DNA of 64,000 nt from UBA965 sp040396955 (GCA_040396955.1 JBBAWX010000004.1:163091-227090), one strand, 5' to 3'; positions 26,291-34,857 are shown, counted from the stretch's first letter. The notes: generated by a model from the sequence alone, not told the origin. A program made the numbers and translations.

Positions 26291-27985
26291 ATGTCTGAAG
26301 GATCGACACATTGTCCATACATCGGATTGAAGCAAAACCGTGCCATCCGCTTTTCGACACCCACCGCCGAGCACCGATGCTATATAAACGGTGAAGCGAC
26401 GGAGGTACCTGTCGATCAAGCGAGTTATTGTTTATCACCGTTTCACACTCAATGTCCATTATACATGGGAAGTTTAGGAGCGCAAAACCGACGTGACGAT
26501 GTGCAATCGGTAGCGCAGAGCCGGGCCAAAGCTGAAATGGCGACACGAGTGCCTGACAACCAAGAAGCCGTGTCACCAGAGCGCAGTCGTAATCGGCCGG
26601 CAGTTGCAGCGAAACCAGCACCGGTCAGGCCAGCGGCAACGCCGGTGCGTCCGGCGCGAGTGGTTGACACCGATGATAGCGATGATGGTGACGACGGGTA
26701 TGCGGGTGGGCGGCGAGCGACCGATAATCGATCTGCGTATGCCCGCTCATCGGCGCCTGTACAACCATCTGGGATACCGCAGTGGCTGTACGGTGTGGTC
26801 ATCGGGGTGCTCATGGTCGCGGTCGTAGTGTTTGTCTTTGCCGACCAGTTGTTGCAAGGGGGCAGTGTCGCTGAGGCCCCACTTGAAGCGAGTCCAATGG
26901 CCACGACCGCAGCCGACGCATTTGAGCCGTTGCCGACGGCGAGTACACCAATTGCAACCGCTGAAGCTGTGGTGATTGTCAGTGAGCCAACCGCGACCGT
27001 AGCCGATCAGGCCGTGGCGCAAGCACCCACTGCCACATTTCCGCCACGTCCTACTGCGCGCACGGTGTCGACCTTTACGCCGTCGCCGGTCACTACGGGA
27101 GCCGGGGGGCAAGCGACGGTTACGGCGGGTGTGGCCACAGTGGTGACCACGGCGACGGTCGCCGATGCATCGGCAGGTGCCGCAGTGGCGACACCGCTGT
27201 GGCTCTACTTTGCGGATGCCAGTGGTACCATGTACGTGCCGGTCTATCGATCTGTGCCGGTGGTCTCCAAACGAGTGGCCGGGGCATCGCTGACCGCCCT
27301 CATCGATGGGCCTCGTGCCGGCATGACACGACTCATCCTCCCCGAGACACAGCTCAAGTCGTTGGTGGTACGTGATGGGGTGGCCGAGGTCGATTTTGAT
27401 CGAGCCCCGACGGCTGCTGGTGATATTCGCGGCTATGTCTCCATCGTACATACGTTGACCCAGTTCGGCACGGTCAATCGGGTTAAGTTTTTCATTAACG
27501 GCGTAGAAGTGCCGGCCACCGGTGGTATTCCGAGTGAGCGTATCCGCATCAATGAGTGGAATCCCGATGACTTGAGCATTGATGAAGCCACCGTGTTGCC
27601 CCTGTACTTTGTGAGCCCCGATGGCCGATTCGACATCCCCGTGAGCAAGTTGGTGCCTAGGACCGACCAAGTGGCAGCTGCGACTGTGAATGGTCTCATC
27701 AAAGGTGCTGGTATCTATGCGGACAAAGTCAAGCAGACCATTCCGAGTGATACTCAGCTCCGTGGCGTGACGCTCCAAAACGGCGTGGCCGTGGTCGATC
27801 TATCAACGGCCTTCACGGCGGCAGGAGACCGAGCCGGTGCCATGCGCACACTCGTTGAATCCTTGACCAGTTGGCCGGCTATTACCGGGGTCAAAGTGAC
27901 CATTGAGGGTCAGAGCATTGCGGGAGCCTGGGGTGCTGAATGGGACCGGGTTTTTGAGCGACGCACACTAAATCCGGAGTCGTAA
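26291..27985 (+). CDS. Membrane protein with N-terminal Cys module and two GerMN domains
   Basis: A 564-residue protein. Residues 1-58 form a Cys module (CPYIGLKQNR, HRCY, SYCLSPFHTQCPLY; Cys 8, 30, 47, 55) that I associate with Chloroflexota proteins and that may bind metal. A charged region follows, then one membrane helix (about 163-186), a Thr/Ala/Pro linker, and two C-terminal GerMN domains (about 303-420 and 435-555; RMTRLILP... VAEVDFDRA and GVAVVDLSTAF). GerMN domains occur in spore germination protein GerM but also in many non-sporeformers as envelope proteins. GGGAG precedes the ATG. Confidence 0.85.
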   Translation: MSEGSTHCPYIGLKQNRAIRFSTPTAEHRCYINGEATEVPVDQASYCLSPFHTQCPLYMGSLGAQNRRDDVQSVAQSRAKAEMATRVPDNQEAVSPERSRNRPAVAAKPAPVRPAATPVRPARVVDTDDSDDGDDGYAGGRRATDNRSAYARSSAPVQPSGIPQWLYGVVIGVLMVAVVVFVFADQLLQGGSVAEAPLEASPMATTAADAFEPLPTASTPIATAEAVVIVSEPTATVADQAVAQAPTATFPPRPTARTVSTFTPSPVTTGAGGQATVTAGVATVVTTATVADASAGAAVATPLWLYFADASGTMYVPVYRSVPVVSKRVAGASLTALIDGPRAGMTRLILPETQLKSLVVRDGVAEVDFDRAPTAAGDIRGYVSIVHTLTQFGTVNRVKFFINGVEVPATGGIPSERIRINEWNPDDLSIDEATVLPLYFVSPDGRFDIPVSKLVPRTDQVAAATVNGLIKGAGIYADKVKQTIPSDTQLRGVTLQNGVAVVDLSTAFTAAGDRAGAMRTLVESLTSWPAITGVKVTIEGQSIAGAWGAEWDRVFERRTLNPES

Positions 27986-28012
27986 CCGTAAATAGTTGCA
28001 TCTGTGCTATGC

Positions 28013-28043
28013 ACGCACCCGCCATCAGGGATGGCGGGTGCGT
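28013..28043. terminator. Bidirectional hairpin between convergent genes
   Basis: A perfect 13-base stem ACGCACCCGCCAT / ATGGCGGGTGCGT with loop CAGGG, serving the GerMN gene and the long rpsB operon. Confidence 0.75.
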
Positions 28044-28072
28044 TGGTGTGTTTCGAGACGTTCGGTTCGACT

Positions 28073-28414
28073 TTATGCGCGCAGTGTGCCCAAGATTTCG
28101 GCAAATTCGGCTGTGGTTGGAGTAAATTCCGGTTGATCAGCGAACATCAGGGTGTCGAGGATGGTCACAATAGTTGGGTCAGCCGCAATGACGGGTTCAT
28201 TTTCATCATCATCGTCGATATCATCGATATCGTCGTTTTCATCCTCGTCATCAGCGTTGGCGGTTAGCGCATGAAAGGCTTGGAGTGCCCATTGTGCGAG
28301 GAGTGGTAGCGTGAGCTCTCCGGCGAGGTGGCGTTCGATGAGATGGGCCACGGTGGTGCGTTGCATGGCCAACGTTTGCACGGCGAAGAGTTTGGCGGGG
28401 GGCAAGGGAATCAT
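28073..28414 (-). CDS. Acidic small protein, unknown function
   Basis: A 113-residue protein not recognised as a known family. It has a helical first half (AMQRTTVAHLIERHLAGELTLPLLAQWALQAFHAL), a strongly acidic low-complexity centre (DDIDDIDDDDENE), and a short C-terminal segment. AGGAG precedes the ATG, which overlaps the stop of the Cas4-like C-terminal gene by 4 bases (ATGA). It is therefore the last member of a chain coupled to rseP and the Cas4-like pair. Confidence 0.6.
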   Translation of the reverse strand: MIPLPPAKLFAVQTLAMQRTTVAHLIERHLAGELTLPLLAQWALQAFHALTANADDEDENDDIDDIDDDDENEPVIAADPTIVTILDTLMFADQPEFTPTTAEFAEILGTLRA

Positions 28415-28944
28415 AGGTGCTCCTCAGGTAAAACGAGCGATTGCGTGCAGGTATCCCAAAACCCGCATCCACGGCAACGACTCTTGTGGCGATGGTCGCG
28501 CTGGCAGTCTTCGGCATGGTGCAGGTCGTGCATTTCGGCGATGATGTCGATGATTTCGGCTCTGAGCTGATCGTCGTATTCGATGCGGAATGTATGGCGT
28601 GCATAGCGAAGCAGGCCATACGGTGGGCGCTGGCCGTAGTTGCGTTCGACAAGTAGGCAGTAGGCGGCGAGTTGATAGATGTCGGAGTCGTAGGGGCGCT
28701 GAGAATTGCGTGTCGGCTTGACTTCTACGGGGATGAGGCCCTCGCGGCGCTTGAGCAGGTAATCGGGTTTCCCCACAAGGCCGTATTCATGATCGACCAG
28801 CGTGGGGATATCTGGGAGTGCTCCTCCCATGTCAGTAGCGACGGTGGTACCCCATGGTAACCCGCTTTGTTGGCGGGCGCGTTGGGCCATCCACCAGAGG
28901 GCGCCACTGCTCAGGAGCAGGGCTAGCAGGATGGTTGGGGTCAT
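28411..28944 (-). CDS. Cas4-like PD-(D/E)XK nuclease, catalytic half with membrane anchor
   Basis: A 177-residue protein. A hydrophobic N-terminal helix (ILLALLLSSGALWWM, residues 5-19) precedes a nuclease core: GKPDYLL (Asp61), VEVK (Glu74, Lys76), YQLAAY (Gln91, Tyr95), and a C-terminal cysteine set C157-x2-C160-x5-C166 that matches three of the four iron-sulfur ligands of Cas4/AddB-type nucleases. The N-terminal part of Cas4, with the fourth Cys and the motif His, is absent here but is found in the preceding gene. The start at 28944 overlaps that gene's stop (ATGA). There is no CRISPR array or cas gene nearby, so this is a non-CRISPR Cas4-like nuclease. Confidence 0.75.
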   Translation of the reverse strand: MTPTILLALLLSSGALWWMAQRARQQSGLPWGTTVATDMGGALPDIPTLVDHEYGLVGKPDYLLKRREGLIPVEVKPTRNSQRPYDSDIYQLAAYCLLVERNYGQRPPYGLLRYARHTFRIEYDDQLRAEIIDIIAEMHDLHHAEDCQRDHRHKSRCRGCGFWDTCTQSLVLPEEHL

Positions 28945-29237
28945 GGCACCCACCCGTACCATACAAGTGCTAGTGCACCAAGTCCTACCACGGCCAGCGT
29001 AATCGCAATGGTGCGGAGGAGTTGCGAAAGCCACACCCACCAGCCGTGCCGTTGGTGGGCGATGGTGCCACGGGCCCGGCGTGGGAGCTCACCGGGTTGC
29101 CATCCCGCAATGCGCTCAAGCCACCAGGCTCGCCGACAATACAAGAAGGTACCCACATCGCTGGCACGCACATAGTGGTTGTCAGCGGTGTGGGGTTGTG
29201 ACGGAGGTACGTTATTGCCCGAAAACGGATTGGCCAC
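28941..29237 (-). CDS. Cas4-like N-terminal half with C-terminal membrane helix
   Basis: A 98-residue protein. VRASDVGTFLYCRRAWWLERIAG (split here for length: Cys34 in FLYC, then RRAWWL) and RGTIAHQRHG (His61) look like the N-terminal motif of Cas4-family nucleases, where YC gives the first iron-sulfur ligand and a His the first metal ligand. A membrane helix follows (about 75-95, ending at the C-terminus). GTG at 29237 has AGGGG seven bases upstream inside rseP. It overlaps rseP by 26 bases and the catalytic-half gene by 4, so the two halves are likely made together and may assemble in the membrane. Confidence 0.65.
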   Translation of the reverse strand: MANPFSGNNVPPSQPHTADNHYVRASDVGTFLYCRRAWWLERIAGWQPGELPRRARGTIAHQRHGWWVWLSQLLRTIAITLAVVGLGALALVWYGWVP

Positions 29238-30321
29238 TCAACCACCCCTGAATGTCGCTGATGGTGACAATGACCATCAAAGCGATCAGAAAGGCGAATC
29301 CGATGAAGTGTACCATGGCTTCGCGCTCAGCAGGAATGGGACGCCGCCGGATACGCTCAATGACCGCAAAGAGGATGTGACTGCCATCAAGGGCAGGAAT
29401 CGGCAAGAGGTTGAAGATGGCAAGGTTGATGCTGATAATTGCCATCCAGTTGATGTACCCCAGCCAGCCATCATTGGCGATGATTTCACCGGTGCCACGT
29501 GCCATCCCAACCACCCCAGTAAGGCCAGCGTTTTCCATGGCTGGTGCCAAACCGAGCAGGCTTTTGATGAAGGTGAACAGACCGTCAATCATGGCTCCCG
29601 AAATAAAAAACGTCGTCCCAATGCCTGATTGTAGGGCGGTCAGCAGATTGGCAGACTCACTGGTTGATTGCTGTGTGTAGGCGAATCCGAAACCAGCCGG
29701 ACTGGTCTGACCATCGACACTCCAGGGACCGGGTGTGATTTGCAGGATTTGTGATTGACCATCACGGATGATCTGCATGGGCACAACCTGCCCCAAGTTG
29801 CGTTGGGCCACTGGACCAATGTCGGTACGTGGGCTGATGGGGCCACTATCGGCAACGCTCATGACGATGTCACCCGCTTGCAGGCCAGCTTGGGCAGCCG
29901 GAGTGTCGGGGTAGACGGTGTTGACCACCAGACCATCTTGATAGACGGTAATACCGCTGTAGGCGGTAATGGCGCTGTACAGGATGACGGCAAACAGGAG
30001 ATTCATGAGCGGGCCAGCCGCTAGTACGATGATGCGTTGGTAGATTGGCGCATCACGCAGACTTCCCACACCATAGCTTGCCGAATCTGGGTTGGAGCTA
30101 CTACTCGGGAAGCGCACATAGCCACCAAGCGGGAGCCAATTCAACGTATATTTGACCCCGTTACGCTCAGCGAGGAGCAAGGCCCGGGGCGGCATACCGA
30201 CCGCAAATTCTTCGACGGGGATACCGAACGCACGTGCCGCCCAAAAGTGACCAAGCTCGTGGACAACAACGAGAATACCGAGGAGCAGGAGAAATGCAAT
30301 GAGAGTAATCAAGCCGCTCAT
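29212..30321 (-). CDS. rseP: RseP-family site-2 membrane metalloprotease
   Basis: A 369-residue M50 protease that cuts transmembrane segments. The zinc motif HELGH is at residues 21-25 in the first membrane helix; a PDZ domain (AAQAGLQAGDIVMSV) lies in the middle, and the second metal motif NLLPIPALDGSH is near residue 310. It is placed after cdsA as in the classical rpsB-to-rseP cluster and leads into the Cas4-like pair. Confidence 0.95.
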   Translation of the reverse strand: MSGLITLIAFLLLLGILVVVHELGHFWAARAFGIPVEEFAVGMPPRALLLAERNGVKYTLNWLPLGGYVRFPSSSSNPDSASYGVGSLRDAPIYQRIIVLAAGPLMNLLFAVILYSAITAYSGITVYQDGLVVNTVYPDTPAAQAGLQAGDIVMSVADSGPISPRTDIGPVAQRNLGQVVPMQIIRDGQSQILQITPGPWSVDGQTSPAGFGFAYTQQSTSESANLLTALQSGIGTTFFISGAMIDGLFTFIKSLLGLAPAMENAGLTGVVGMARGTGEIIANDGWLGYINWMAIISINLAIFNLLPIPALDGSHILFAVIERIRRRPIPAEREAMVHFIGFAFLIALMVIVTISDIQGWLSGQSVFGQ

Positions 30322-30406
30322 GAACGCCTCTTTCTAATGCCAACTATGTTGTATTGTACGGTATCTCTTTCGCCATGAGGTGAGGAAACGGTGAGGAATG
30401 AGCAGG

Positions 30407-31300
30407 CTACATGACAAGCCAAATACGCACGAGATAGTAGACGACTGGCACCACGAACAAAACACTGTCGATGCGATCGAGCATGCCGCCGTGGCCGGGT
30501 AAAATGCTACCTACGTCTTTGAGTCCGAGTTGGCGTTTGAGTTGGGATTCGGCGAGGTCGCCGATGGGGCCGATGACGCCAGCAAGTCCGCCGATGAGGG
30601 CGCCCTGCCAGAGGGCAATGGGCAGTCCCAACAAGGCCACACAGAACACGCCCGTCAGGCTTGCGCCAACCAAGCCCCCCACACTTCCTTCCCAGGTTTT
30701 TTTGGGGCTAATATGCGGAGCTAGCAGATGTTTGCCGAAAGCCCGGCCACTGAAATAGGCGAAGGTGTCCGCAAGCCATGTGCTTGCAAGTGCCATGACC
30801 ACCCAGGCGAAGCCGGGGGTGATGAGGTGGCTAATCCAGCCGTCGCTCAGTGGCGTCGTGATGCTACGCAGTAATATGAGGTGTGACAACAACAGGGGGA
30901 CATAGATGACGGCAACAAACGAGAGTGCCCACGCCGGCAGTGGCTGATGACTGTCAGCAGTAAAGAGGGCACTCATCATTGACGCCAGTATGCCGATGGT
31001 TACGGTTGGCAACAGCAGGTCGATTGCCATGGTCGCTTGTACATAGGCAGCACCAACGATACAGAGCCCGAACACATAACTAAACCGCGAGTAGGGCACA
31101 ATCTGGCTGGCACGAAGCCCCACAAAAAACTCACGCAGACCGAGGAAGCTGGCAACTGCCACCACAACGGTCACACTGATGGTGTTCCACCAAAGTGCGG
31201 CGATGAGCACTGGCAAGAGCGGGAGTACGGTGGTGATGCGTTGGATGATTTGATTAGGAGTGCGTGCTGAGCCCGCCATAACGTCTGTCTCGTTTGCCAT
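30407..31300 (-). CDS. cdsA: Phosphatidate cytidylyltransferase
   Basis: About 297 residues and roughly eight membrane helices; it makes CDP-diacylglycerol for phospholipid synthesis. The family signatures SPKKTWEGSVGG and GDLAESQLKRQLGLKDVGSILPGHGG (shown as two shorter parts: GDLAESQLKRQLG and LKDVGSILPGHGG) and DRIDSVLF are intact. The start overlaps uppS; ATG 31300 (after GAGG, short spacing), ATG 31279 and a TTG at 31309 are all possible. Confidence 0.93.
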   Translation of the reverse strand: MANETDVMAGSARTPNQIIQRITTVLPLLPVLIAALWWNTISVTVVVAVASFLGLREFFVGLRASQIVPYSRFSYVFGLCIVGAAYVQATMAIDLLLPTVTIGILASMMSALFTADSHQPLPAWALSFVAVIYVPLLLSHLILLRSITTPLSDGWISHLITPGFAWVVMALASTWLADTFAYFSGRAFGKHLLAPHISPKKTWEGSVGGLVGASLTGVFCVALLGLPIALWQGALIGGLAGVIGPIGDLAESQLKRQLGLKDVGSILPGHGGMLDRIDSVLFVVPVVYYLVRIWLVM

Positions 31301-31982
31301 AATCCTCAATCGCCTGTTGCAAGAGTTGGGGAGTAAAATCTGGCCAGTAGACGGGGGTCGTCCAGTATTCGCTATAGGCAGCTTCCCAGATTAAAAAATT
31401 GGACAAGCGCCATTCGCCACTCGTACGAATGATGAAATCGGGGTCAGGGACACCGCTACTCGAGAGATGGGCCGTGATGAGATCCTCATTGATGTCGTTG
31501 GCGGATACACCACTCGCCACAATCTGCTTCACCGCCGACACGATGTCGTGTCGCCCACCATAGTTGAAGGCCACACAAAGGGTGATTTTGGTGCCATGAC
31601 GGGTGCGTTCAACGGCTTGTTGGATTTTTTTGGCGAGATGTGGTGCAATACCCTCGAACGTGCCCAGATGACGCACACGCACACCCTCTTGGGCGAGATT
31701 CTCAATTTCGCGATCTAGGAACTCGCCGAGGAGTGTCATCAGCCCTTGGACTTCGAAGGTGGGGCGACGCCAATTCTCGGTGGAAAAGGCGTAGAGCGAC
31801 AGAAACGCGACCCCCATATCAGCGGCAGCCCGGATGATTGGGCGGATGTTCTCGACACCGGCGCGATGACCGGCATGGCGTGAAAGCCCATGCTGCTTTG
31901 CCCAACGACCATTGCCATCCATGATGATGGCAATGTGTCGCGGTATGCGTTGTGATGGCGTCGGTGCGTCAGTGGTACTCAT
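31254..31982 (-). CDS. uppS: Undecaprenyl diphosphate synthase
   Basis: A 242-residue cis-prenyltransferase that makes the C55 lipid carrier for cell wall and glycan synthesis. It shows HIAIIMDGNGRWAKQHG with the catalytic Asp, followed by RHAGHRAG, SLYAFSTENWRRP and, near the end, RTSGEWRLSNFLIWEAAYSE. It starts 6 bases after frr and overlaps cdsA. Confidence 0.96.
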   Translation of the reverse strand: MSTTDAPTPSQRIPRHIAIIMDGNGRWAKQHGLSRHAGHRAGVENIRPIIRAAADMGVAFLSLYAFSTENWRRPTFEVQGLMTLLGEFLDREIENLAQEGVRVRHLGTFEGIAPHLAKKIQQAVERTRHGTKITLCVAFNYGGRHDIVSAVKQIVASGVSANDINEDLITAHLSSSGVPDPDFIIRTSGEWRLSNFLIWEAAYSEYWTTPVYWPDFTPQLLQQAIEDYGKRDRRYGGLSTHS

Positions 31983-31988
31983 GAGGTG

Positions 31989-32546
31989 TTAAATCTCCAG
32001 CACTTCGGCCTCTTTGTGGGCCCCAATGTGCTCGAGTTCACGGGTGGCTTTGTCGACCGTCTCTTGGAGCTTCTCACCACCACGGCGTTGCTCGTCCTCG
32101 GAAATCATCTTTTCGGCTTCGAGCTGTTTGATGTCGTCGAGGGCTTCGCGGCGGATGTTGCGCAGGGCAACTTTGCTCTCTTCGACGCGCTGACGCACTT
32201 GTTTCACCAACTCTTTACGCCGCTCTTCGTTGAGCTGGGGCAAATTGAGGCGAACCATTTTGCCGTCGTTGTTGGGGTTGAGCCCAAGCTCTGAAATCTG
32301 GATGGCCTTTTCGATGGCGCGAATCATGCTTGCATCGAAGGGTTGAATGATAATCATGCGCGGGTCTGGCGTAGAAATGGTGGCCAGCTGATTCAAGGGC
32401 AAGATGTCTCCATAGGCCTCGACGGAGAGATTCTCAACCAGTGCCGGCGAAGCCCGGCCCGTGCGGATACTGCTGAGTTGCTGACGCAACGCGTCGGCAC
32501 TCTTTTTCATGCGTGCTTCTGCATCTTTGAGGATGTCGTTCAACAT
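31989..32546 (-). CDS. frr: Ribosome recycling factor
   Basis: A 185-residue three-helix-bundle factor that splits post-termination ribosomes with EF-G. Diagnostic segments are SSIRTGRASPALVENLSVEAYG, IQPFDASMIRAIEKAI and LNLPQLNEERRKELVKQV (each the usual family text, given here in part). ATG 32546 is chosen because GGGAGG lies 8 bases upstream; a GTG at 32555 overlaps that site. 5 bases follow pyrH. Confidence 0.95.
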   Translation of the reverse strand: MLNDILKDAEARMKKSADALRQQLSSIRTGRASPALVENLSVEAYGDILPLNQLATISTPDPRMIIIQPFDASMIRAIEKAIQISELGLNPNNDGKMVRLNLPQLNEERRKELVKQVRQRVEESKVALRNIRREALDDIKQLEAEKMISEDEQRRGGEKLQETVDKATRELEHIGAHKEAEVLEI

Positions 32547-32551
32547 GAGGG

Positions 32552-33280
32552 TCACCTCCCGTTATTCACCAATGTGCCAATATGCTCACCCTGCACAATC
32601 CGGCGTATGGTACCAGGTTGACTCGGGTTGAAGACGACGATGGGAATGTTGTTGTCCATACAAAACGTAAGCGCCGTGCTATCCATGACCGCCAATCCTT
32701 GTTTGATGGCATCCATGAAGGTGAGCTGGTCGTAGCGCGTCGCCTGTGGATTCCGCCGTGGGTCGGCATCATAGACGCCGTCGACACCGTTTTTGGCCAT
32801 CAAGATGACATCGGCATGCACTTCAGCTGCGCGCAGAGCAGCCGCTGAATCGGTGCTGAAGTACGGGTTTCCGGTGCCTGCCGCCAAGACGATAACGCGC
32901 CCCTTCTCGAGGTGGCGAGTCGCTCGTCGCCGTACGTAGGGCTCGGTCACTTCGTCCATTTGAATGGCAGTCATTGCGCGTGTATGCAAACCTTGACGCT
33001 CGAGGGCATCTTGTAGGGCGAGGGCATTGATGATGGTTGCGAGCATGCCCATGTAGTGCGATTGGGCCGGATCCATGCCGAGGGCGATGGCTTTTTGACC
33101 ACCACGCCAGATATTCCCACCGCCAACTACAATTGCAATCTCGACGCCAAGATCGTGGATGGAGCGCACCTCTTTGGCGAAGAACTCAAGCACGGCCTGG
33201 TCGATGGTTTGTTCTTGGTCACCAGCGAGTGCTTCACCACTCAGCTTGAGCAAGATCCGTTTGTATGCTGGAGCTGTCAT
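32552..33280 (-). CDS. pyrH: UMP kinase
   Basis: A 242-residue amino acid kinase-fold enzyme phosphorylating UMP. KRILLKLSGEALAG, VVGGGNIWRG, the GTGNPYFSTDSAAALRA segment and the VDGVYDADPR motif are present. It is separated from tsf by a perfect hairpin, and followed closely by frr. Confidence 0.96.
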   Translation of the reverse strand: MTAPAYKRILLKLSGEALAGDQEQTIDQAVLEFFAKEVRSIHDLGVEIAIVVGGGNIWRGGQKAIALGMDPAQSHYMGMLATIINALALQDALERQGLHTRAMTAIQMDEVTEPYVRRRATRHLEKGRVIVLAAGTGNPYFSTDSAAALRAAEVHADVILMAKNGVDGVYDADPRRNPQATRYDQLTFMDAIKQGLAVMDSTALTFCMDNNIPIVVFNPSQPGTIRRIVQGEHIGTLVNNGR

Positions 33281-33296
33281 ATGCCGCCTATGCGAA

Positions 33297-33325
33297 CGGC
33301 GGAGGTGACTACCACCTCCGCCGTC
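33297..33325 (-). terminator. Hairpin between tsf and pyrH
   Basis: A perfect 12-base stem ACGGCGGAGGTG / CACCTCCGCCGT with a 5-base loop, 8 bases past the tsf stop. It probably reduces transcription into pyrH or stabilises the upstream mRNA end. Confidence 0.6.
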
Positions 33326-33333
33326 GTGCTCTA

Positions 33334-33864
33334 CTAACCGCCGATTTCGTAACGGACGAAGCGACGGACAACGACGTTCTCGCGAATCTTGGCCACCGCT
33401 GCTTGAATCATGTCTTCGATGGTCTGTGACGGGTTGCGCACGTATGGTTGCTTGAGCAACACGACCTCTTCGTAGTACTTCTCCGCCTTGAGACCACTGG
33501 CCTCAACTTCTGCAGCTGGGACTTGGTCGGGAGTGATGTACTTGGGATTCACGGCAGCCACATGCATGGCGATATCTTTGCTGAGTTGGATGAACTCTGG
33601 CGTGCGGGCCACGAAGTCGGTCTCACAGTTGATTTCGACCATGGCAGCCATGCGTGAACCGTTGTGGACGTAGATCTCGATGCGACCTTCGTTGGCTTCG
33701 CGATCTTTGACCTTGTCGCTGACCTTCATACCGCGTTCGCGCAAAACCTCGATGGCCTTGTCCATGTTGCCGTTGGTCTGAGCAAGGATGTCCTTGCACT
33801 CTTTGATGCCGGCACCGGTGCGCTCGCGCAACTCTTTGACCATTTGGGCTGAAATCTCAGTCAC
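33334..33864 (-). CDS. tsf: Elongation factor Ts, short form
   Basis: A 176-residue nucleotide exchange factor for EF-Tu. The N-terminal MVKELRERTGAGIKECKDIL region and the core VEINCETDFVARTPEF are unmistakable. The start is GTG at 33864 with AAAGGAG six bases upstream. It is shorter than E. coli EF-Ts (about 280 residues) because only one core subdomain is present, as in some other bacteria. Confidence 0.95.
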   Translation of the reverse strand: MTEISAQMVKELRERTGAGIKECKDILAQTNGNMDKAIEVLRERGMKVSDKVKDREANEGRIEIYVHNGSRMAAMVEINCETDFVARTPEFIQLSKDIAMHVAAVNPKYITPDQVPAAEVEASGLKAEKYYEEVVLLKQPYVRNPSQTIEDMIQAAVAKIRENVVVRRFVRYEIGG

Positions 33865-33913
33865 CGTTAACTCCTTTTGTGTGTGTGATGTCGCTTGTAC
33901 TGACACACGAAGA

Positions 33914-33944
33914 CGGGAGGTCGTGGTCAACCACGGCGCTCCCG
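33914..33944 (-). terminator. Hairpin between rpsB and tsf
   Basis: Nested inverted repeats CGGGAG/CTCCCG and CGTGGT/ACCACG with a two-base loop, 17 bases past the rpsB stop. Likely partial terminator or mRNA processing structure. Confidence 0.5.
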
Positions 33945-33960
33945 CCACGTGATCAACGAA

Positions 33961-34743
33961 TTATTCCTTGGCGGCGTCGGCGTCGACCCCAGCACTCATC
34001 ATGCTGGCCTGAGCGGCACTGCCACCATCACGGCGGCTTGATTCACGACGATTCAACCCCTCGATGGCGGCATCAGCAATGCGTGACGTGACCAATCGGA
34101 TGCTCCGGATGGCGTCGTCGTTGCAGGGGATGACGTAGTCGATGTTGTCGGGGTCACAATTGGTATCAACCATGGCGACGACCGGGATGCCGACCTTCAT
34201 GGCTTCTGCCAAGGCCAACGACTCTTTGTGTGGGTCAACAATGAAAATAGCACCTGGCATGCTCTCCATGTGCTTCATGCCACCGAAGACCTTGTTCAAC
34301 TTCTGGATTTCTTCGACACGCTTCTGGGCCTCAGCCTTGGTCAGACGCCCCAACTCACCGCGCTCGTGTTGACCTTCGAGGTCGAGCAGGTAGCGCAACC
34401 GTCGGCGCATGGTGCTGAAATTGGTCAACGTGCCACCCAACCAACGCTGGGTAATCGAGTATTGACCGGCCCGGGTTGCCTCTTGCTGAATGGTCTCTTG
34501 TGCCTGCTTCTTGGTACCCACGAACATCACTTTGTTGCCGGCAGCAACCGTCTCAACAATGAAGTTGTAGGCGCTGTCCATGCCGTCAACGGTCTGTTGC
34601 AGGTCAAGAATGTGAATACCGTTGCGCGCACCAAAGATGTAAGGCTTCATCTTGGGGTTCCAACGGCGGGTCTGATGGCCGAAGTGAGCGCCCGCTTCGA
34701 GCAGGGCGCGCAACGATGCCACACGTGCAGTTGCGTCAGTCAT
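33961..34743 (-). CDS. rpsB: 30S ribosomal protein S2
   Basis: A 260-residue S2. LLEAGAHFGHQTRRWNPKM, YIFGARNGIHILDLQQT, VMFVGTKKQAQE and the FIVDPHKESLALAEA, VDTNCDPD segments are diagnostic. AAGGAG precedes the ATG. First gene of the rpsB-to-rseP operon. Confidence 0.97.
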   Translation of the reverse strand: MTDATARVASLRALLEAGAHFGHQTRRWNPKMKPYIFGARNGIHILDLQQTVDGMDSAYNFIVETVAAGNKVMFVGTKKQAQETIQQEATRAGQYSITQRWLGGTLTNFSTMRRRLRYLLDLEGQHERGELGRLTKAEAQKRVEEIQKLNKVFGGMKHMESMPGAIFIVDPHKESLALAEAMKVGIPVVAMVDTNCDPDNIDYVIPCNDDAIRSIRLVTSRIADAAIEGLNRRESSRRDGGSAAQASMMSAGVDADAAKE

Positions 34744-34857
34744 GAACTCGTACTCCTTAGTTTGGTTGGTGCCACCACCATCGTCATTGTGTCTGAGACG
34801 CCGAAGCGCAGGAACTCACGACACTCAAATGGTGTGTGTATTTGAATACCGCTGAAT

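Noticed and set aside
26747..27778. Long minus-strand frame opposite the GerMN gene
   Set aside because: Low-complexity His/Arg-rich translation that mirrors the Thr/Ala/Pro linker of the real gene.
28411..29237. CRISPR-associated cas4 as evidence of a CRISPR locus
   Set aside because: No cas1, cas2 or repeat-spacer array was seen anywhere in the window, so the Cas4-like pair is treated as non-CRISPR.
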